Origin: Novosphingobium chloroacetimidivorans
GTDB lineage: Bacteria; Pseudomonadota; Alphaproteobacteria; Sphingomonadales; Sphingomonadaceae
Reading direction: 5' to 3'
DNA length: 53,616 nucleotides
Assembly: GCF_014204535.1 (NCBI RefSeq)
Contig: NZ_JACHLR010000019.1
Span: forward strand, 1 to 53,616
Under the pieces are notes generated by a model, which saw nothing but the letters and a program-made list of their open reading frames with translations, ran no database searches and was not told the origin of the DNA. A program made the translations under genes and the position numbers. This document shows positions 50,583-53,616 of this stretch, one piece after another; position 1 is the stretch's first letter, and every line of letters begins with the position of its first letter.

Positions 50583-51662
50583 GTGCCGTTTATCGAGAAC
50601 CAATGGTACGGGGCGGTTTGGGCCAAGGATCTGGGCACGGAGCCCAAAGGTCTGCGCATCCTGGACAAGCCCATCCTCCTTTTCCGCACGGAAAGCGGCG
50701 TGGCGGTAATGGACGATCTCTGTCCGCACCGGTTCGTACCGTTGCATCTGGGCAAGGTGATCGACGGCAATCGAGTCCGCTGCGCCTATCACGGGCTGGA
50801 GTTCGACGGGACCGGCACCTGCGTGCACAATCCGCATACCAGTGGCCGTATTCCGCCAGCCGCCAAGGTAAAGAGCTATCGCGCGATCGAGCGGCACGGC
50901 ATGGTGTGGGTGTGGCTGGGGGAGCGCGAGGCTGATCCCGCGCTTATCCCCGACTTGTCGCCGCTGGAGAGCGATGGACGCCCACCAGCCAGCGGGCCGC
51001 ACTACGTACAGACCGGCGCGCAGTTCTCCCTCGTGATGAAGGCGAATTACGCTTTGATCGGCGATAACCTGCTCGATCTCAGTCATGCTTGCGTCCTGCA
51101 CGACACACTGCTCGGCAATCTCGAGATGGCGGATGCCGAAATCGGGATCGAAGATACAAACAGCGGCTTCATCGTGCGCCGCCTGGCGGTCGATACCAAG
51201 TTGCCCGCGTTGTTCCACCTGATGTCGAAAGGCGCGCTCGAACAAGGCGATACGTGGACCGACATGGAACTGATCGGGACGACATGCTTCGCCAATCACA
51301 TCGGCGTGAACGATGCGGGCAAGGGTCGCTCCGGCGGCACCGGCCTGCTGGGCATCAACATCCTTACCCCGATCGACGAGGAGACCACGCTTTATCATGT
51401 CGACGGCGTGCTGGTGGATCCACCGCACCGTTCGCCCGAAGATCACGCGCGGATCGGACAACAGATGGGCGAACTGGCCAACTTCGCATTCACCGCGCAG
51501 GACAAGGTCACTTTGGAAGCGCAGCAGGCCGCGATATCCGACCCTGCACTCGCCACGTCGCGGCCAGCCATGTTCGATATCGATATTGGCTCGGCCCGTT
51601 ATGCCAGACATCTCAAGAGCCTGCTGGACGCGGACAAGACGACCGAGCTCATGCCTGGTTGA
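50583..51662 (+). CDS. Single-subunit Rieske oxygenase D (VanA type)
   Basis: A 359-residue oxygenase. Rieske ligands are Cys47, His49, Cys67 and His70 (CPHRF ... CAYHGL); the iron motif is DNLLDLSHACVLH with Asp165, His168 and His173. The start is GTG 50583, with GAGGAGAG about 6 bases before it; the longer open frame covers the end of the dehydrogenase gene. The best comparison is vanillate O-demethylase oxygenase, so removal of a methoxy methyl group is likely. It stands between the aryl-alcohol dehydrogenase and the decarboxylase in one operon. Confidence 0.89.
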   Translation: MPFIENQWYGAVWAKDLGTEPKGLRILDKPILLFRTESGVAVMDDLCPHRFVPLHLGKVIDGNRVRCAYHGLEFDGTGTCVHNPHTSGRIPPAAKVKSYRAIERHGMVWVWLGEREADPALIPDLSPLESDGRPPASGPHYVQTGAQFSLVMKANYALIGDNLLDLSHACVLHDTLLGNLEMADAEIGIEDTNSGFIVRRLAVDTKLPALFHLMSKGALEQGDTWTDMELIGTTCFANHIGVNDAGKGRSGGTGLLGINILTPIDEETTLYHVDGVLVDPPHRSPEDHARIGQQMGELANFAFTAQDKVTLEAQQAAISDPALATSRPAMFDIDIGSARYARHLKSLLDADKTTELMPG

Positions 51663-51802
51663 TACAGCGGTCCACAATCTGCTCGCCATGAAGCACGGTG
51701 GCTGCCGTAGCCATCTGGCCGAACGCCACCGCCGCGATACGGAACCTAGCCGGGAGTGCGGTCGAGCGGATCGAAATAATAGCGAACCGGAGTAGAATTC
51801 TC

Positions 51803-53425
51803 ATGCATCGGAACATCGATCCCGAACATTCGCCAGCGCCGGATCCTGCGCCGCTTGCAAGCGGCATGAGCGTGCGGGAAGCTACTTATGCCTTCCTCCG
51901 CTCAGTTGGAATCAACAAGATATTCGGCAATCCGGGCTCGACCGAACTGGCGATGTTCCGCGATTTTCCCGATGACTTTGAGTACGTTCTGGGCCTGCAC
52001 GAAGGCGCTGTCGTCGCCATGGCCGATGGCTATGCGGTGGCATCCGACAATGCGACGGTCGTCAACCTACATTCTGCGGCTGGCGTGGGCAATGCGATGG
52101 GCAGCGTGTTCACTGCATTCAGGAACCAGGCTCCGATCATCATCATCGCGGGCCAGCAATCCCGTGCGCTCCTGCCGGTCGAGCCGTTCCTCTATTCGGA
52201 GCGGGCAACCGAACTTCCGCGCCCTTACGTCAAGTGGAGCATCGAGCCGGCCCGCGCCGAAGATGTGCCAGCCGCCATCGCGCGGGCCTATTACATCGCA
52301 ATGCAGGAGCCTCGCGGCCCGACGTTCGTGTCGGTCCCCGCCGACGATTGGGATCGGCCGGGCGAGCCTGTTGCCCCGCGACAAGTCAGCCGCCTCGTCC
52401 GTCCCGACCCCGCCATGATCGCGGAGCTACGCACCGCTCTCGCCGAAGCGAGCAATCCGGTGTTCGTCGTGGGGCAAGCCAATGCCAATGCCGGGGCCTG
52501 GGATGAGACGATCGCCCTGGCGGAACTACACCAGGCGCCGGTCTATGCTGGACCTCACGCCGCGCGCAACAGCTTCCCGGAAACGCATCCGTTGTTCGCC
52601 GGACACCTTTTGTGGGATCGCGCTCCGCTCGTGAAGACGCTGACCGGGCATGATCTTATCGTAGTACTGGGCGCGCCCGCATTCATCTATCACGTCGAGG
52701 GAACCGGCCCCTTCATCCCGGAAGGCGCGACCCTGTGGCAGGTCATCGACGATCCCTCGATCGCCTCCTGGAGTCCAGTCGGCAACGCGATCGTCGGCAA
52801 CATGAAGCTGGCCATCAACGATCTGCTGGACAGTGCCCCGCTCACCTCGCGGACACCGCCGCCGCCGCGCGTTCGCCTTCCTGCCCCGGCGCCGGACAGG
52901 TTGACGGACGCCTATCTGATGAGCCGCATCGAAGCGATCTGTCCCGATGATCGGGTCATCGTGTGCGAAGCGCCGAGCAGCCTCGATGTGATGCGCGCGC
53001 ATCTACCGATGAAAGAACCGGCAAGCTATTACGCCCATGCCAGCGGCGGGCTCGGCTATGGCCTGGCGAGTGCGATCGGCATCGCCATGGCAGAGCCACG
53101 ACGCAGAGTGATCGCTCTGATCGGCGATGGTTCCAGTATGTATGCGATACAGGCCCTGTGGACGGCCGTGAAGCTGGGCACGCCCGTGGTCTTCGTGATC
53201 GTCAACAACCAGGCCTATCAAGCGCTCGTCGGCTTCGGCAGACTGCTGGGGATGGGCGTGCCGGTCGGCACCGTTATCGACGGCCTCGATTTCGTGAAGC
53301 TCGCCGAAGGCATGTCCATGAAGGGTGAGGCCATAACGGAGGCGTCCGCGCTCGACGCGGCACTCCATCGTGCGTTCGCGTTCGCCGGCCCATATCTACT
53401 GGAGGTGCGAACGCAGGCCGCCTGA
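51803..53425 (+). CDS. Benzoylformate decarboxylase
   Basis: A 540-residue thiamin-diphosphate enzyme that removes CO2 from benzoylformate-like 2-oxoacids, giving an aromatic aldehyde. All key residues of the Pseudomonas enzyme can be placed: Ser46 (FGNPGSTEL), Glu67 (LHEGAVV), His90 (NLHSAAG) and His297 (GAPAFIYH). GDGSSMYAIQALWT ... VNNQ (441-470) binds diphosphate and metal. The segments around AGQQSRALLPVE and LPRPYVKW are very like MdlC. ATG 51803 is chosen (GGAG upstream), 140 bases after Rieske D; a frame start at 51698 is less likely. It closes the operon. It could also accept other aryl 2-oxoacids. Confidence 0.9.
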   Translation: MHRNIDPEHSPAPDPAPLASGMSVREATYAFLRSVGINKIFGNPGSTELAMFRDFPDDFEYVLGLHEGAVVAMADGYAVASDNATVVNLHSAAGVGNAMGSVFTAFRNQAPIIIIAGQQSRALLPVEPFLYSERATELPRPYVKWSIEPARAEDVPAAIARAYYIAMQEPRGPTFVSVPADDWDRPGEPVAPRQVSRLVRPDPAMIAELRTALAEASNPVFVVGQANANAGAWDETIALAELHQAPVYAGPHAARNSFPETHPLFAGHLLWDRAPLVKTLTGHDLIVVLGAPAFIYHVEGTGPFIPEGATLWQVIDDPSIASWSPVGNAIVGNMKLAINDLLDSAPLTSRTPPPPRVRLPAPAPDRLTDAYLMSRIEAICPDDRVIVCEAPSSLDVMRAHLPMKEPASYYAHASGGLGYGLASAIGIAMAEPRRRVIALIGDGSSMYAIQALWTAVKLGTPVVFVIVNNQAYQALVGFGRLLGMGVPVGTVIDGLDFVKLAEGMSMKGEAITEASALDAALHRAFAFAGPYLLEVRTQAA

Positions 53426-53616
53426 CAGATTGCCTCGCGCCATCGTTACTAACCCGGAACTTTGAAGCGATTGTTAGGCGGCGATGATTGAACCCAACTG
53501 ACGCGAACAGGGCATCTCCTTAGAGTCCGTTTGAGAATGGATCAGGCGCTGGCGTGACGGCTGTAGATGAGGGTGCGGTTTGTCGCGAAAGGCGGGAGGA
53601 TGGCCGTATCGCGCCA
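53426..53616. other. Right-edge intergenic sequence
   Basis: No gene is supported in the last 190 bases. The sequence GAGTCCGTTTGAGAATGG at 53524-53541 resembles the tips of IS5-type elements, and a minus-strand frame of 24 residues enters from the window edge and ends near 53543. Both are too short to name. If correct, an insertion sequence borders the region on this side too. Confidence 0.2.

Noticed and set aside
1..53616. CRISPR arrays, tRNA or rRNA genes
   Set aside because: No regularly spaced repeats, cloverleaf sequences or ribosomal RNA stretches were seen on either strand.

Overview
The window looks like a catabolic island of a sphingomonad-type alphaproteobacterium (Sphingomonas, Sphingobium or Novosphingobium relative). 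The evidence is the high-GC coding style, three TonB-dependent outer-membrane receptors placed inside catabolic operons, several VanA-type Rieske oxygenases, and IS remnants near the left edge. I see no rRNA, tRNA, CRISPR, phage, replication or conjugation genes. Assignments come from reading translated sequence and motifs; no database search was run.

Left edge (1-3.3 kb): the 5' end of an IS3-family element runs off the window. A TetR regulator diverges from a Tat-exported family-1 beta-glucosidase, followed by nested remnants of ISL3, IS66 and a second IS3 element. Region A (3.3-10.9 kb, minus strand): TonB receptor 1, two single-subunit Rieske oxygenases, an SDR and a GlcD-like FAD oxidase, with a divergent MarR regulator; a shared GTTTC-N4-GAAAC palindrome lies in two promoters. 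Region B (11-16.6 kb): the lower hydroxyquinol pathway (hydroxyquinol 1,2-dioxygenase, maleylacetate reductase, 3-oxoadipate CoA-transferase, thiolase) with an IclR regulator and a clear palindromic operator.

Region C (16.7-28.7 kb, minus strand): MFS transporter, TonB receptor 2, FMN-dependent 2-hydroxyacid dehydrogenase, SDR 2, flavoprotein hydroxylase, alpha/beta hydrolase, LysR regulator, TonB receptor 3. Receptor 2 and SDR 2 are paralogues of receptor 1 and SDR 1. Region D (29.7-35.7 kb, plus strand): aromatic aldehyde dehydrogenase, MarR regulator, flavoprotein hydroxylase, CrtI-like flavoprotein and a 74-residue partner. Region E (36-46 kb): a minus-strand set of dienelactone hydrolase, two-subunit Rieske dioxygenase, MFS transporter, esterase-like hydrolase, SDR, flavoprotein hydroxylase and another Rieske oxygenase, facing a TetR regulator; two near-identical palindromes mark its promoters. 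Region F (46-53.4 kb): LysR regulator diverging from an operon of a GlcG/HbpS-like protein, extradiol-type dioxygenase, FAH-family hydrolase, aryl-alcohol-type dehydrogenase, Rieske oxygenase and benzoylformate decarboxylase.

Taken together the genes suggest a mandelate-like upper route: an alcohol or diol is oxidised, a 2-hydroxyacid is oxidised by either of two unrelated dehydrogenases, then benzoylformate decarboxylase and aldehyde dehydrogenase give an aromatic acid. Rieske O-demethylases or hydroxylases and flavoprotein hydroxylases would then trim the ring to hydroxyquinol, cleaved to maleylacetate and 3-oxoadipate. A second, extradiol route may exist in region F. The real substrate cannot be read from the sequence. 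No ferredoxin or ferredoxin reductase for the Rieske enzymes is encoded here.
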